Assembly (NCBI GenBank): GCA_900316855.1
Contig: ONEK01000003.1
Span: 1-64,000, forward strand
Reading direction: 5' to 3'
DNA length: 64,000 nucleotides
Source: an uncultured Lachnospiraceae bacterium
GTDB taxonomy: Bacteria > Bacillota > Clostridia > Lachnospirales > Lachnospiraceae
Shown: in pieces, positions 26,995-36,469 of the stretch
Position numbering within the stretch: the first letter of the stretch is position 1
Layout of the letters: every line of letters begins with the position of its first letter
Notes under the pieces: model-generated
Database searches by the model: none
Seen by the model: the letters and a program-made list of their open reading frames with translations, nothing else
Told to the model about the DNA's origin: nothing
Program-made: the position numbers and the translations under genes

Positions 26995-29016
26995 TTATGG
27001 TTTCCCATACTCCATCATCGTACGGTAGTAGCTGTCCGGCAGGCCGATATCGAAACATCTTCCCCTTGGTGTAAAAGCTGCCATTCCCTCCGTTTCCTGT
27101 ACCTTCTGCAGCGCGCTCGTGAGTTCTATTTCACGGGAAGAGGAAAAAATCCCTCTATCAGCACAGGCCGACGTGTTCCCGTCATTTTCTTCCGGTGAAA
27201 CGGTCTGGCCGGCCTGATTCCTGCCGCCCGGAAAGCTTCGAACCATCAGGTCCAGCTCTCTGAAGACAGCGGGCGTCAGTACATACTGGCCGAAGGTCGC
27301 GTAATATTTCTTTTCGCCCCGCGCGTTTAATACGCCCAGATATTCCCTTGCATAATCATCCGTCGGCTTCTCAACCATCCGGTCCACCTTCATCATCGTT
27401 TCCTCGTTATTTTCCCACTGGCCGGAGAGAATCCCATAATGTACAACGTCAGGAAGCGGAATTTCCGTGATGCTCACCAGCGTCTTCCCGCAATGGATAA
27501 AGGCGTCCATTACCTGACGGCTGCAATTCCGGTCAAGGTCCGACCGATACAGAAAATCACCAAGAAGCAGGAGAACCGGTTCCTCCCGGGTGAACTCACG
27601 GCAGAGCCACACCGCGTGTCCGAAGCCGAGTCTTTCCTTCTGGATTACATAAGTTACATGTCTTGCAATTTCTGTAATTTCCCATTGAAGTTTTTTCTTG
27701 TCTTCCGGAAGCTTTTCATAGTTTTCCCGCGGAACATTTCCGAAAAAGCGGTCAAATTCCTCCTGTTCGTCGTCCCCGATAACAAGACAGATTTCGTCAA
27801 TTCCGGCTTCCGTCAGCTGCTCCAAAATGATCAGAAGCGCCGGCTTCAGCACGCCGTCCTGATCCAGAACCGGAAGGAAGCATTTCTTCACACATTTGGA
27901 GGCAGGAAAAACCCTGGTCCCGAAGCCGGCAAGCGGAATGACCGCCCGTTTCACGGTCTGACCCGGATGCAGAGTCAATGTAAAGGACGGCATGCCCTTC
28001 ACGTCCTTGAGATAACGCTGAAGCTCTTCCGCTTCCCGGCTGCCGCGCACAAGGAACTGTACGGTTCCGTCCCCCTGCGATCCGACCCCTTTCCCGCCCA
28101 GTGTCAGTCTCTGCACGACAGTATCCTTCAGAAGGCTGTGCAGTACCGGCGCTATAAGCTCCGTGCTTGACAGCATGACTTTCCTGTCAAAATTTTCCTG
28201 CGTCTCCTTCATGAGGGTTCCCAGACCCTCCGCGTCACCCTCTTCAAGGCAGCGGACAGCGCGCTTTACATATGCCTGATTATCTTTTCCCAGTGCCTCC
28301 TGCACAAGAGAATCACGTTCAGATTCCGCAAAGGGGAAAGCCTTGTTCAGATCCGCAAGAATTTTCACAGTATTCTTGTGAGAACAGAGGTCAGCAATCA
28401 CCCAGGTGAATGACGCACCGACATGAAGTTCCCTGGAATCAATTTCCACCCCATCGAATTCCATCAGTACAGGCTTTACGCCGTATGCGCAGGCCTGATC
28501 CAGTCTGCCGCAGCGGGACGGTGTCCGCTGTTCGCCGCGGAACGCTGCCTGCATCTCTCCTTTCGTATTCATCTTGAGATCATACAGGATATTGAATGCA
28601 CGCGCGACGAGCACACAGATCGCCGCCGAGGAAGAAAGTCCGCTTTTAACCGGAAGGTCCATCCGTGTCACAGTGATTTTCACACCGCCGACACTGTAAT
28701 TTTCATTGATATACGAGGCTACGCCGGCTACATAGGAGAAGAATCCTCCCTGCTGCGCGACCTTCAGGAGGTTTTCGTTTTCCATAGGACAGTCCAGCTC
28801 ATTTCCCTCATACAGAGGGATCGGACTCTCCACAATAAAACGATCACTTATCTGCGCCTTAGCGTAAATACCCTGCTCAATACCTGTCACGATGGCAAGG
28901 CCTTTTTCAATGTTCGAATTTACACTCCGGTACATGCCTGCCCAGTCCGTATGCTCGCCAAAAAGGCATAGCCTGCCCGGGACAAACAGATCAATTTTTC
29001 CAGTTCTGATATTCAT
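26995..29016 (-). CDS. Fused GHMP sugar kinase and sugar-1-phosphate nucleotidyltransferase
   Basis: Two enzymes in one chain of 673 aa. Residues 1-350 form a GHMP kinase: GRLCLFGEHTDWAG (14-27) like galactokinases, LPVKSGLSSSAA (121-132) for ATP, GRLDQ (170-174) and GGKGVGSQGDG (307-317). Residues 355-673 form a GalU-type nucleotidyltransferase: AVIPLAGFGTRVFPASK (358-374), GFGHAVW, VEKP and EIELTSAL. Together they would turn a free sugar into sugar-1-phosphate and then an NDP-sugar. The known fucose enzyme FKP has the two halves in the opposite order. The sugar is unknown. It lies 18 bp after a family 2 glycosyltransferase gene. Confidence 0.82.
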   Translation of the reverse strand: MNIRTGKIDLFVPGRLCLFGEHTDWAGMYRSVNSNIEKGLAIVTGIEQGIYAKAQISDRFIVESPIPLYEGNELDCPMENENLLKVAQQGGFFSYVAGVASYINENYSVGGVKITVTRMDLPVKSGLSSSAAICVLVARAFNILYDLKMNTKGEMQAAFRGEQRTPSRCGRLDQACAYGVKPVLMEFDGVEIDSRELHVGASFTWVIADLCSHKNTVKILADLNKAFPFAESERDSLVQEALGKDNQAYVKRAVRCLEEGDAEGLGTLMKETQENFDRKVMLSSTELIAPVLHSLLKDTVVQRLTLGGKGVGSQGDGTVQFLVRGSREAEELQRYLKDVKGMPSFTLTLHPGQTVKRAVIPLAGFGTRVFPASKCVKKCFLPVLDQDGVLKPALLIILEQLTEAGIDEICLVIGDDEQEEFDRFFGNVPRENYEKLPEDKKKLQWEITEIARHVTYVIQKERLGFGHAVWLCREFTREEPVLLLLGDFLYRSDLDRNCSRQVMDAFIHCGKTLVSITEIPLPDVVHYGILSGQWENNEETMMKVDRMVEKPTDDYAREYLGVLNARGEKKYYATFGQYVLTPAVFRELDLMVRSFPGGRNQAGQTVSPEENDGNTSACADRGIFSSSREIELTSALQKVQETEGMAAFTPRGRCFDIGLPDSYYRTMMEYGKP

Positions 29017-29034
29017 GGCACTGTTTTCAGATCC

Positions 29035-29730
29035 TCAGCCCTTCCGATATTTCCAGATGCAGTATATTGCGCGGAATCCATCCCTTACACCGATTTTCTT
29101 GCCTTCCTCATTGGTTCTCGGGTTGTAATTGATCGGCACCTCCCTGATCCGGATTCCCCTGTGTGATACCTTGGCGGTAATTTCCGGTTCAAAGCCAAAC
29201 CGGTTTTCACAGATCGTAATGGATTGAATCACATCCCGACGGAAGCACTTATAGCAGGTCTCCATATCCGTCAGGTGCTGGTGTGTGAACCGGTTCGAAA
29301 TCCAGGTCAGACCTTTATTGGCAATCTGGTTCGCCTTGTATCCCTTGGCCGCCTGGTGCAGAAAACGGGAACCGTAGCATACTTCACATTCGCCATTCAC
29401 AACCGGCATAACCACCTTCGGATATTCCTCCGGGTCATATTCCAGATCCGCGTCCTGAATGATGACAACATCTCCCGTCGCATGAGCAAACCCGGTCCGC
29501 AGAGCGCCGCCTTTTCCCTGATTCATCTCATGATGGATCACCTGACTCACAAGCGGGCGGATCTGTGTGTCCAGAATCTCGCTGCTGCCGTCCGTGCTCC
29601 TGTCATCCACCACAATAATCTCCTTGCGGGCGACTGGTGCAGCAAGAACACGGTCCACTATCGTGCGGATACTGTCTTTTTCGTTATAACACGGAATTAC
29701 AATGGATAAAGTAAAATCATCAGGACTCAT
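29035..29730 (-). CDS. Family 2 glycosyltransferase, DPM1-like
   Basis: GT-A fold transferase, likely moving a sugar from an NDP-sugar to polyprenyl phosphate. Seen: LSIVIPCYNEKDSI, EIIVVDDRSTDGS, GALRTGFAHATGDVVIIQDADLEYDP with the DAD metal motif, and the C-terminal PINYNPRTNEEGKKI of dolichol-phosphate-mannose-synthase-like enzymes. No membrane spans; 231 aa is the short soluble form. The ATG follows GGGGG at 8 nt. Downstream is the fused kinase/nucleotidyltransferase, upstream a polytopic membrane protein that could use the lipid-linked sugar. Confidence 0.88.
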   Translation of the reverse strand: MSPDDFTLSIVIPCYNEKDSIRTIVDRVLAAPVARKEIIVVDDRSTDGSSEILDTQIRPLVSQVIHHEMNQGKGGALRTGFAHATGDVVIIQDADLEYDPEEYPKVVMPVVNGECEVCYGSRFLHQAAKGYKANQIANKGLTWISNRFTHQHLTDMETCYKCFRRDVIQSITICENRFGFEPEITAKVSHRGIRIREVPINYNPRTNEEGKKIGVRDGFRAIYCIWKYRKG

Positions 29731-29779
29731 AAATACCCCCAGCCAGTCATGAACTCAACAGACTTCTCAGTTTACAATA

Positions 29780-32032
29780 TCACTGCAGTCCGATCCAGTA
29801 CCTCAGGCTGCAATAAAAAGTGGGATTAATGCTCTGGTAATCCTGCGTCTCATAGCCGGCACATAATGTCAGAATGCTCATCAGGATCGTGAGCGCAGAC
29901 AGAATCATAACAATTCTTAAAAAGGCAGACATCCGGATAACCCCCAGGCTGCCAGATTCAATAAACCCATTCGCCGGTTCACCGCTGTCCTTCTGAATTC
30001 GTTCCCCTGCATCCGGCTGTGCCGCAGTGTACAGGATCAGGATCTTCAGCACGGCTGCCATCAGGAAAAATATCCGAAAATCCATCTGATAGCGGGTACA
30101 GATACCGCACAGAATCGTGTCTGCGGCAACTGCCACCATGCCAAGCAGCACGCAAAGTCCCGTCATCAGACGAAGAACCTGCGCATCTGAAAAATGCAGC
30201 CGCCAAAGCAGCCCGAATCGTTCTTTCATCCCCGCCGGAAGGTCTTTCCCCGTATGCGGAAATGGCAGAAACAGGATCCATAAAAGCGGTACCAGGAAAA
30301 ATATCCCGCCGATCTGCGTCTCGGCAAACATAAACCCGGGATAGACAGTATTAAGATCCGTGCCGACCAGATAGGGAAAATGCGGCATCATGGGACTCCA
30401 GCTGAGCAGGTAGTTCCAGAATCCATCCCAGAGCCTTGACAAATGCACGCCCATGTGGGTCATGTCATATGAGGTCATATTGTAGTTCGCACCAAAATCA
30501 AACGGCGAACCGAAACGGGCATTATTGTACCACATCAGCACAGCCGCAACCGGAATGTAAGGAAAAATCAGGAGAAAACGCCTCCCCCATTGCCCACCGC
30601 GTCCGGGAAAATTGGTGAAAACCCCGCTGAAAACCGGGAAGACCAGAAAACCCGCCAGTGCAAACTGCGGCCTGCAGCCAACCGCAAGAGCAAGAAGGAA
30701 AGAGCCTGCCATTGCCTCTGCGATCGAGTGTCTGTCTCCATCCTGCAGGCGGGGCGCGGAATGCAGCCACAGGGCCAGACCCCAGACCGTCAGTGCAAGT
30801 CCTGTTCCGATTGCAACATAATAGATCTGGGTCCTTTTGATCATAATGACGGTTCCGATTCCCAGCGAAAATGCACAGTAGAGCAGAAGGCGTGCAGCCT
30901 CCGGAAGTCTTTTCCGGTCAAAGAAACGCTTTTCCAGGGCATAGAGCAGCGTGAAGCATCCCGGGATGATTAAAACGACCAGCAGCAGTTCAACTGCGTA
31001 ATAGGAAAGACTGCTGCCGGTGATCATACGGTAGGGTACAAAAAACAGAACAGCCGGAACTACACCAAAATAAATATAGTAATACCCCCTGTAATAAGCG
31101 GTATCCCATTCCCCGAACGCCCCGGCGCTTTCCCGGAGCCTTTCATCATAGGGGTTCGGCAGCGATTCCAGCACCGGGTCCTCGTTCTTCTCCACATAAA
31201 GACGGTGACTCAGAAAAGCCTCAGCGAGATCTGCATACCCTTTTCCCGTCGTATCCGGCTGCAGCCTGGCCTCATACAGAAATCCCGCAAGGACAAGAAT
31301 CAGAAGCATCACCGCAGGAAGATAAACAAGGAAGGCTTTCCGGCCCGTAAGCGTCTTGCGCGGGACCATCACAACCGCACATATTGTCAGAACAATACAA
31401 AGATACAGAAGGAACCGGACCGGTGAAAAATGAAAAGGAACATTCGCATTCAGCATGATCCGGCTCACGCTGACACCAGCCGGACCATGGACTGATACTG
31501 CAATCTGTGAGACCCTGCCAAAAGGCTCCAGAGACAGATACTGACTGCGAGGAACAGCAGGTGTTACCAGTTTCTCCGTCATCGGGAACAGATGTGCACG
31601 TCCTTCATCGATCACCGAAACGGACAGCGTGGCATATTCTTCCCCTGTTCCGCCATCTGCGTCATTTTCGCGATCCGGGAAAGAGGTTTCCACATAAATA
31701 TTCCGGAGCTTTACCGGTTCGGTCAGAATAAGAAGCTGACCTTCCGCTTTTTCATCCGCACTTAACGCAAATGCTGTTCCATACTGATAAGGGAGTCCCA
31801 TTCCGGAATCTCCGAAATCTTTACGGAAACTGGTGTCCTGTGTCAGGGCAGCATCATTTCCTTCCTCCCCGGTACCCGACAGAATATAAGGATCTTTCAC
31901 CTCCGTCTGCCGGTATCCAAGCGTTTTCCAGAAGGCGAAATTGCCGATCAGCACCTCCATCAGCGCTGCAGCAAGCAGCAGGAGAAGCCCATATTTCCAC
32001 TTCTTAAGATTTTCCCGTTTTTTCATATCCAT
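29780..32032 (-). CDS. Polytopic membrane protein, possible GT-C glycosyltransferase
   Basis: 750 aa. One N-terminal span (about 14-33), an extracellular beta-rich region to about 200, then roughly ten or more spans. The segment EWDTAYYRGYYYIYFGVVP sits just before a span and looks like an outer-face loop of GT-C type transferases, which use lipid-linked sugars; no DxD-type motif is certain. The gene precedes a DPM1-like transferase in the same direction, which fits such a role. The start (ATG at 32032, or 32026) lacks a clear ribosome site. Function is an inference from topology and context. Confidence 0.6.
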   Translation of the reverse strand: MDMKKRENLKKWKYGLLLLLAAALMEVLIGNFAFWKTLGYRQTEVKDPYILSGTGEEGNDAALTQDTSFRKDFGDSGMGLPYQYGTAFALSADEKAEGQLLILTEPVKLRNIYVETSFPDRENDADGGTGEEYATLSVSVIDEGRAHLFPMTEKLVTPAVPRSQYLSLEPFGRVSQIAVSVHGPAGVSVSRIMLNANVPFHFSPVRFLLYLCIVLTICAVVMVPRKTLTGRKAFLVYLPAVMLLILVLAGFLYEARLQPDTTGKGYADLAEAFLSHRLYVEKNEDPVLESLPNPYDERLRESAGAFGEWDTAYYRGYYYIYFGVVPAVLFFVPYRMITGSSLSYYAVELLLVVLIIPGCFTLLYALEKRFFDRKRLPEAARLLLYCAFSLGIGTVIMIKRTQIYYVAIGTGLALTVWGLALWLHSAPRLQDGDRHSIAEAMAGSFLLALAVGCRPQFALAGFLVFPVFSGVFTNFPGRGGQWGRRFLLIFPYIPVAAVLMWYNNARFGSPFDFGANYNMTSYDMTHMGVHLSRLWDGFWNYLLSWSPMMPHFPYLVGTDLNTVYPGFMFAETQIGGIFFLVPLLWILFLPFPHTGKDLPAGMKERFGLLWRLHFSDAQVLRLMTGLCVLLGMVAVAADTILCGICTRYQMDFRIFFLMAAVLKILILYTAAQPDAGERIQKDSGEPANGFIESGSLGVIRMSAFLRIVMILSALTILMSILTLCAGYETQDYQSINPTFYCSLRYWIGLQ

Positions 32033-32153
32033 GGTTGGGGATCAAAAATAACTGTTAAGGTTGAATAACATACGTATTGCTTCGCAGCTTCACATTGATT
32101 CAGAATTCATGCAACAGAGCAGAAACACAGACACTCCGCCGAATGAAAACTGA

Positions 32154-32182
32154 TTGACACAGTCCCGCAGGAAATGTAAAAT
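32154..32182 (+). promoter_or_regulatory. Promoter of rpsT
   Basis: TTGACA (32154-32159) and TAAAAT (32177-32182) are spaced by exactly 17 bp, a near-consensus sigma-70 promoter about 95 bp before rpsT. Confidence 0.88.
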
Positions 32183-32278
32183 ACTCAGCGTATGTGCCGA
32201 AGTTCGCATGTGTCACGATATAAGGCATTCGTACAGATCCTTTTTATTATACACGTATTTTCATGGAGGTAATATTAC

Positions 32279-32542
32279 ATGGCAAACATTAAATCTGCCA
32301 AGAAGAGAGTTCTGACCAGTGCGAAGAAGGCACAGGCAAACAAGGCCGTTAATACCACTGTAAAGTCTGCCGTCAAGAAGGTAAGGACCGCAGTCGAGGC
32401 CGGCGACAAGGCTGCCGCGCAGGAGGCGTTCCGCGCCGCCGAGGTTACGATCGACAAGGCCGCGACGAAGGGTGTCCTTCATAAGAATACCGCTTCCAGG
32501 AAGGTTTCCCGCCTGGCAAGCGCTGTTGACAAGATGAACTGA
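32279..32542 (+). CDS. rpsT: 30S ribosomal protein S20
   Basis: Primary 16S rRNA-binding protein of the small subunit. Seen: MANIKSAKKRVLTSAKKAQ, the Lys/Ala-rich helices, and KGVLHKNTASRKVSRL near the end; 87 aa is standard. GGAGG (32265-32269) stands 9 nt before the ATG. It is a single-gene transcript with a near-consensus promoter (32154-32182) and a strong terminator (32622-32659), on the strand opposite its neighbours, as is common for rpsT. Confidence 0.98.
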   Translation: MANIKSAKKRVLTSAKKAQANKAVNTTVKSAVKKVRTAVEAGDKAAAQEAFRAAEVTIDKAATKGVLHKNTASRKVSRLASAVDKMN

Positions 32543-32621
32543 GCTGTCTCGTTTCAGGATGCTCCGGCTGCCCGACCCGCTGTCGGAAATCCTGATCCGC
32601 GGAATTCAGACCTGATAAAGC

Positions 32622-32659
32622 AAACGCACTTCCGTTCCCTCTGACGGAAGTGCGTTTTT
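32622..32659 (+). terminator. Terminator of rpsT
   Basis: AAACGCACTTCCGT and its exact complement (14 bp, loop 32636-32643) are followed by TTTTT at 32655-32659. Confidence 0.93.
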
Positions 32660-32713
32660 CATTACATTGTCAAAGCCCATTGCCCACGCAGAGCCTGCCT
32701 GTAAGCTGGCTTC

Positions 32714-33856
32714 CTAGCTCCAGATATGGTCCTCTTCCATGGCGTTCTGCCGTCCGTTCCCGGACTTCTCCAGGGGAAGCTGCGTATAGTCGAAGGAGTG
32801 GAGGTAATGGCTCTCCTCCTCCAGATACTCGTTCAGGTTCTCCGGGCGGATGCACCAGGACTGCGTCGCGAAATCCTCCAGGATCCGGTCGTTGATCCAG
32901 CCGCCGTAGTGAAGGGCATCGCGGTAGTTGTCAAGGTTTTCAATCACCTCCGGACAGTTGTTGTACGACAGGACGAGAACGTTCGCGTACGGCATCAGCT
33001 CCTCCAGGAGAATCCTCTCCGCCGCGAGCTGCCTGTCCAGGGTCCCGTCATGGCTCTCCTGTCCCCAGTACACCACACTGTAGGGTGTGAGAAACAGGCA
33101 GAACAGCGTATCCGGATGCGCCGCGGCAAGGGAAGCCACATTTTCGTCCACATTGCCGCGTACCATCTGCTCTTCTTCCGGCGTCAGCGCTTTTAAGTCC
33201 GCCGCGTCCGCCGGCGTGAAATCCTCAAAGTCCTCCAGCGCTTCATCCGGTCCGTACGCGACGTGCTCACTCCAGTTCACATAATCGTCGAAGCCATCGT
33301 GTCCGCCTGCCGCCCCGTCCCTCTTGTTCTCCAGGATCGGAATCACCTTTTCGAACAGGACCTCCTTGTTCAGAAGGTATTTCACATCATTGAACGGATT
33401 GTCATCATAGAGGTAATAAGGGTAGTCCCCGAGATCGTCCCGCATCCATTCGGGATCGCGGATCATCTTGTCCTGGTCAAGGCCCCAGACCACCATGCGG
33501 ATGCCGTGCGTCCGGAAGCCTCTCCGGAGTCTCTGCGAAATCTCGTGATAGCTTGCCCCGTACGAAGGAACCTTGACGGAACGGGTGTTAAAAAGCGCAT
33601 CCAGCTGTGAGGGGCGGAAGCATTCCGTCATCGACGTGCCCGTAATGACGGCGTCATAGTCAAAATGCCGCAGGATCCCGTCGGAGTCGTAGCGCTCATT
33701 CGTAAACGGATAATACAGGTCAGCGCGCGGCGCGTGGTAGTGGAAAAACGGATCGACACTGTAAACGAGGAGTGCTGTCAGCAGACAGAGCACCGCCAGT
33801 ACCGTCCCGAATACCGCAAGCCACACATGAAGTTGTCGACGGGAATTCTGGTTCAT
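32714..33856 (-). CDS. Second membrane-anchored SGNH-like protein, partner of MBOAT
   Basis: 380 aa. A membrane anchor (about 10-32) is followed by VDPFFHYHAP, a motif common next to MBOAT genes, and by VITGTSMTECFRPSQ, the GxSx block of DltD/AlgX-like SGNH proteins. DALHYGGWINDRI near the end resembles the late block with the catalytic His. It follows an MBOAT gene at 121 bp in the same direction. It probably helps transfer acyl groups to a surface polymer. It is only distantly similar to the first pair's partner (8645-9949), so the two systems likely have different acceptors. Confidence 0.65.
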   Translation of the reverse strand: MNQNSRRQLHVWLAVFGTVLAVLCLLTALLVYSVDPFFHYHAPRADLYYPFTNERYDSDGILRHFDYDAVITGTSMTECFRPSQLDALFNTRSVKVPSYGASYHEISQRLRRGFRTHGIRMVVWGLDQDKMIRDPEWMRDDLGDYPYYLYDDNPFNDVKYLLNKEVLFEKVIPILENKRDGAAGGHDGFDDYVNWSEHVAYGPDEALEDFEDFTPADAADLKALTPEEEQMVRGNVDENVASLAAAHPDTLFCLFLTPYSVVYWGQESHDGTLDRQLAAERILLEELMPYANVLVLSYNNCPEVIENLDNYRDALHYGGWINDRILEDFATQSWCIRPENLNEYLEEESHYLHSFDYTQLPLEKSGNGRQNAMEEDHIWS

Positions 33857-33977
33857 TGCTTCTTTCTAATCCGGATGGATCGCTTTCCTTCAGGCAGTCA
33901 GGACCCGGCAGACAGACTGCCGCTGACACCGGTCAGCTTCTGTCATGAAGGATCCTCTCAGGTCCGGCGTCCCTCAC

Positions 33978-35447
33978 TCAGAAGTTGAAATACAGGAAGA
34001 TCGATACCTTTCCAAGGCTCAGGATACAGGCAAAAAGGAGCACGGCCGTGGTGACGGCTTCCGCAGCCTTCGGCCGGTATTTCCGCCGGAAAATATTCTT
34101 CCCGAAAAGGACGATCCCGAACGAGAGGGCGAACAGGAACAGAATCCAGAGCCTTGCCCCCGGCCCCTGCACATGGCCTCCGGCATCAACGAGCCCCAGC
34201 TCACGGAAAAACCATTTCATCTCCGGCGGGAAGAACGAATCGACAAAGCTCTGGTTCATCTCAACGAGCTGGATGAAGCGGAACTGCCGGATCGCGTTCA
34301 GAATGTCCAGCCACTGCCGCACGGAATCCGCGCGGAACAGAATCCACAAAAGATCCACGAGGATAAAGGTGACAAGCCATCTGACCGGCTTCAGAACCCT
34401 GTCCCACAGCGATGACGCCGCGCGGTCCAGGCAGCACAGCGCGCCGTGCAGTACACCCCACAGGATGAACGTCCAGTTCGCTCCGTGCCAGATGCCGGAC
34501 ACCAGGAACACGATCATCGTGTTGAGGTACGTCCGCGCCTTCCCCCTCCTGCTACCGCCGAGCGGAAAATAGAGGTACGTCCGCAGAAACCTTGTCAGCG
34601 TCATGTGCCATCTGCGCCAGAAATCCGTGAATGACAGCGCACGGTACGGCGAGTTGAAATTCATCGGCAGCTCCAGGTGAAACATCGACGCAAGGCCGGA
34701 TGCCATATCGGAATATCCGCTGAAGTCGAAATAGATCTGGAACGTATAGGCAAGAGACGTCAGGATCCACTCATCCGGTCCCGTCTTGTCGAGGTTTGCA
34801 AAGCACCAGGCGACCACCGTGCCGAACACATCGGCAAGGAGCAGTTTCTTCGCAAGACCCTGCGTAAACATCCGGATTCCGCGCATCATGTATTCCGCGT
34901 CCGGTCTTTTCCTTGCAGGATCCCTGAACTGCGGAACCAGCTCCGTGTGCAGCACGATCGGTCCCGCCACGAGCTGCGGGAAAAATGTGACGAACAGAGC
35001 GTACTCCACAGGATTGTAGGAAATATCCCCGTGATAGCAGTCAATCAGGTACGACAGCTGCTGAAATGTAAAAAAGCTGATGCCAAGGGGGAGCAGAATA
35101 TTCTTCTCGTGGAAGCCGATGTTAAAGAAACGGCTGACATTGGACAGGAAGAAATTGTAATACTTGAAATAAAACAGGAGTCCGACGTTGAACGCACATC
35201 CGGCCGCAAGAAGGAGCCTGCGGACCGCGCTGCTCCTGCCCCTCATGAATACGGTGAGGCTGTAGTTCACCGCGATGCTGGCACTGATAAGGAGCAGGTA
35301 CCACGGATTAAAATATCCGTAGAACCACAGTGACATGGCAATGAGAAAGATCTCACCGTACAGGGGCCGGATCCGGTTCAGGGCATAATATCCCGCAAGG
35401 GAAAGGGGAAGAAATGCCAGTATGAAAATGTACGAGTTAAACAGCAT
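33978..35447 (-). CDS. Second MBOAT family O-acyltransferase
   Basis: 489 aa polytopic O-acyltransferase of the AlgI/DltB type. Seen: FFPQLVAGPIVLHTELVPQF, YSDMASGLASMFHLELPMNF, FWRRWHMTLTRFLRTYLYFPLGG and FLVSGIWHGANWTFILWG, which contains the invariant catalytic histidine. This is a closer match to AlgI than the copy at 10077-11594. Strong ribosome site AAGGGGAAGAA before the ATG. It is followed by an SGNH-like partner and begins 24 bp after a CobW-type gene, so it may share that transcript. The acyl acceptor is unknown. Confidence 0.92.
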   Translation of the reverse strand: MLFNSYIFILAFLPLSLAGYYALNRIRPLYGEIFLIAMSLWFYGYFNPWYLLLISASIAVNYSLTVFMRGRSSAVRRLLLAAGCAFNVGLLFYFKYYNFFLSNVSRFFNIGFHEKNILLPLGISFFTFQQLSYLIDCYHGDISYNPVEYALFVTFFPQLVAGPIVLHTELVPQFRDPARKRPDAEYMMRGIRMFTQGLAKKLLLADVFGTVVAWCFANLDKTGPDEWILTSLAYTFQIYFDFSGYSDMASGLASMFHLELPMNFNSPYRALSFTDFWRRWHMTLTRFLRTYLYFPLGGSRRGKARTYLNTMIVFLVSGIWHGANWTFILWGVLHGALCCLDRAASSLWDRVLKPVRWLVTFILVDLLWILFRADSVRQWLDILNAIRQFRFIQLVEMNQSFVDSFFPPEMKWFFRELGLVDAGGHVQGPGARLWILFLFALSFGIVLFGKNIFRRKYRPKAAEAVTTAVLLFACILSLGKVSIFLYFNF

Positions 35448-35471
35448 TTCTTCCCCTTTGCGGCCGTGGAT

Positions 35472-36425
35472 TTACCCGGCAAGGTTGATAACAGGATCCT
35501 CCGGTGCCCCGCAGGGCTTTACGTCCGTTGCGTGCAGCACGACGCCCTCTCCCTCATACGGACCGAACGGCTCCTTATGGATTTCACCCGTTACTTCAAC
35601 CCAGCTTCTCTCCTTCAGCTCTTGTGCCTGATCAAACCGGCAGGCGTAGCCAAGAAACTGCATGTCCTGCGCACAGCACGTCATGGCCATCCTCCCCGGA
35701 ACGAAATAGCCCTTCGGAAATCCGTCCGGAACCGCGACCATCGCCTTGTAGCGGATCTTCCGGTTCTCATAGCGGTCCGGGTGCTCCATCGCGTCCAGAT
35801 ACCAGATACCGTAGTTCAGTCCCTCAAGGCTGATGACGTCCTGATTGATATCGAACGGCAGATCCTCCTCCGTCGTCATATCAATTTCGCCCTCCGCGTC
35901 TTCGAAGATCAGCTCCGCCTGCTGCGCAGTCGCCTGCACATTGCGCTTGTAGCGGACGAGTGTTTCATTGTCGATGTTGTCACACCGGTTGAACATCACG
36001 AGCTCGGAATTTTTCAGCTCCTCGAACAGGAGCGAGCGCATCCCGAGATTCGAAAAAAACATCCCGAACGTAGAGGCATCGATGCAGCTGATCTGCTGCT
36101 CCAGCATCCACGCGTGCGGCAGCCGGAAATTCCTGAAATTCCACATGCCGTTCCACTCGATGAGGACGCGCCCCGGATGGTGCTTCGCGTTGAGCGCCAT
36201 CAGCGCGGCGGGGGTAAAATCCTCCTCGTTTTCGACAAGCTCCAGTTCCGTCTTCGTCTGTTTCAGGAGCTTGTCCGAAAACTCCACCTCGCCCTGCTCG
36301 CACAGGATGAGGAGCGTCGTTTCATCACTCTGGAAATACGGCTGTCCGAGCGTGTAGCTGAAAAAGCTGGATTTGCCGCTCATAAGAAAGCCGTTAATTA
36401 CATAAACAGGGATTTTGTCAGCCAT
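35472..36425 (-). CDS. CobW-type GTPase domain fused to a DUF1980-like domain
   Basis: 317 aa from the ATG at 36425 (GGGA 5 nt upstream). Residues 1-210 have a P-loop GFLMSGKSS (12-20), LIEWNGMWNF in place of the usual LIEPSG, and the base motif NRCD, so it is a CobW/COG0523-like GTPase, but the metal-binding CxCC motif is absent. The C-terminal ~95 aa carries VPGRMAMTCCAQDMQFLGYAC, resembling DUF1980/TIGR03943 proteins (YcgQ-like), known beside permeases of the YcgR type. The next gene upstream is a His-rich CobW GTPase. A role in metal handling is inferred. I see no permease gene nearby. Confidence 0.7.
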   Translation of the reverse strand: MADKIPVYVINGFLMSGKSSFFSYTLGQPYFQSDETTLLILCEQGEVEFSDKLLKQTKTELELVENEEDFTPAALMALNAKHHPGRVLIEWNGMWNFRNFRLPHAWMLEQQISCIDASTFGMFFSNLGMRSLLFEELKNSELVMFNRCDNIDNETLVRYKRNVQATAQQAELIFEDAEGEIDMTTEEDLPFDINQDVISLEGLNYGIWYLDAMEHPDRYENRKIRYKAMVAVPDGFPKGYFVPGRMAMTCCAQDMQFLGYACRFDQAQELKERSWVEVTGEIHKEPFGPYEGEGVVLHATDVKPCGAPEDPVINLAG

Positions 36426-36469
36426 AAGTTTCCCGATTTCCTTTCTGCAGTCAGCCGCAGCAGGCCAGC

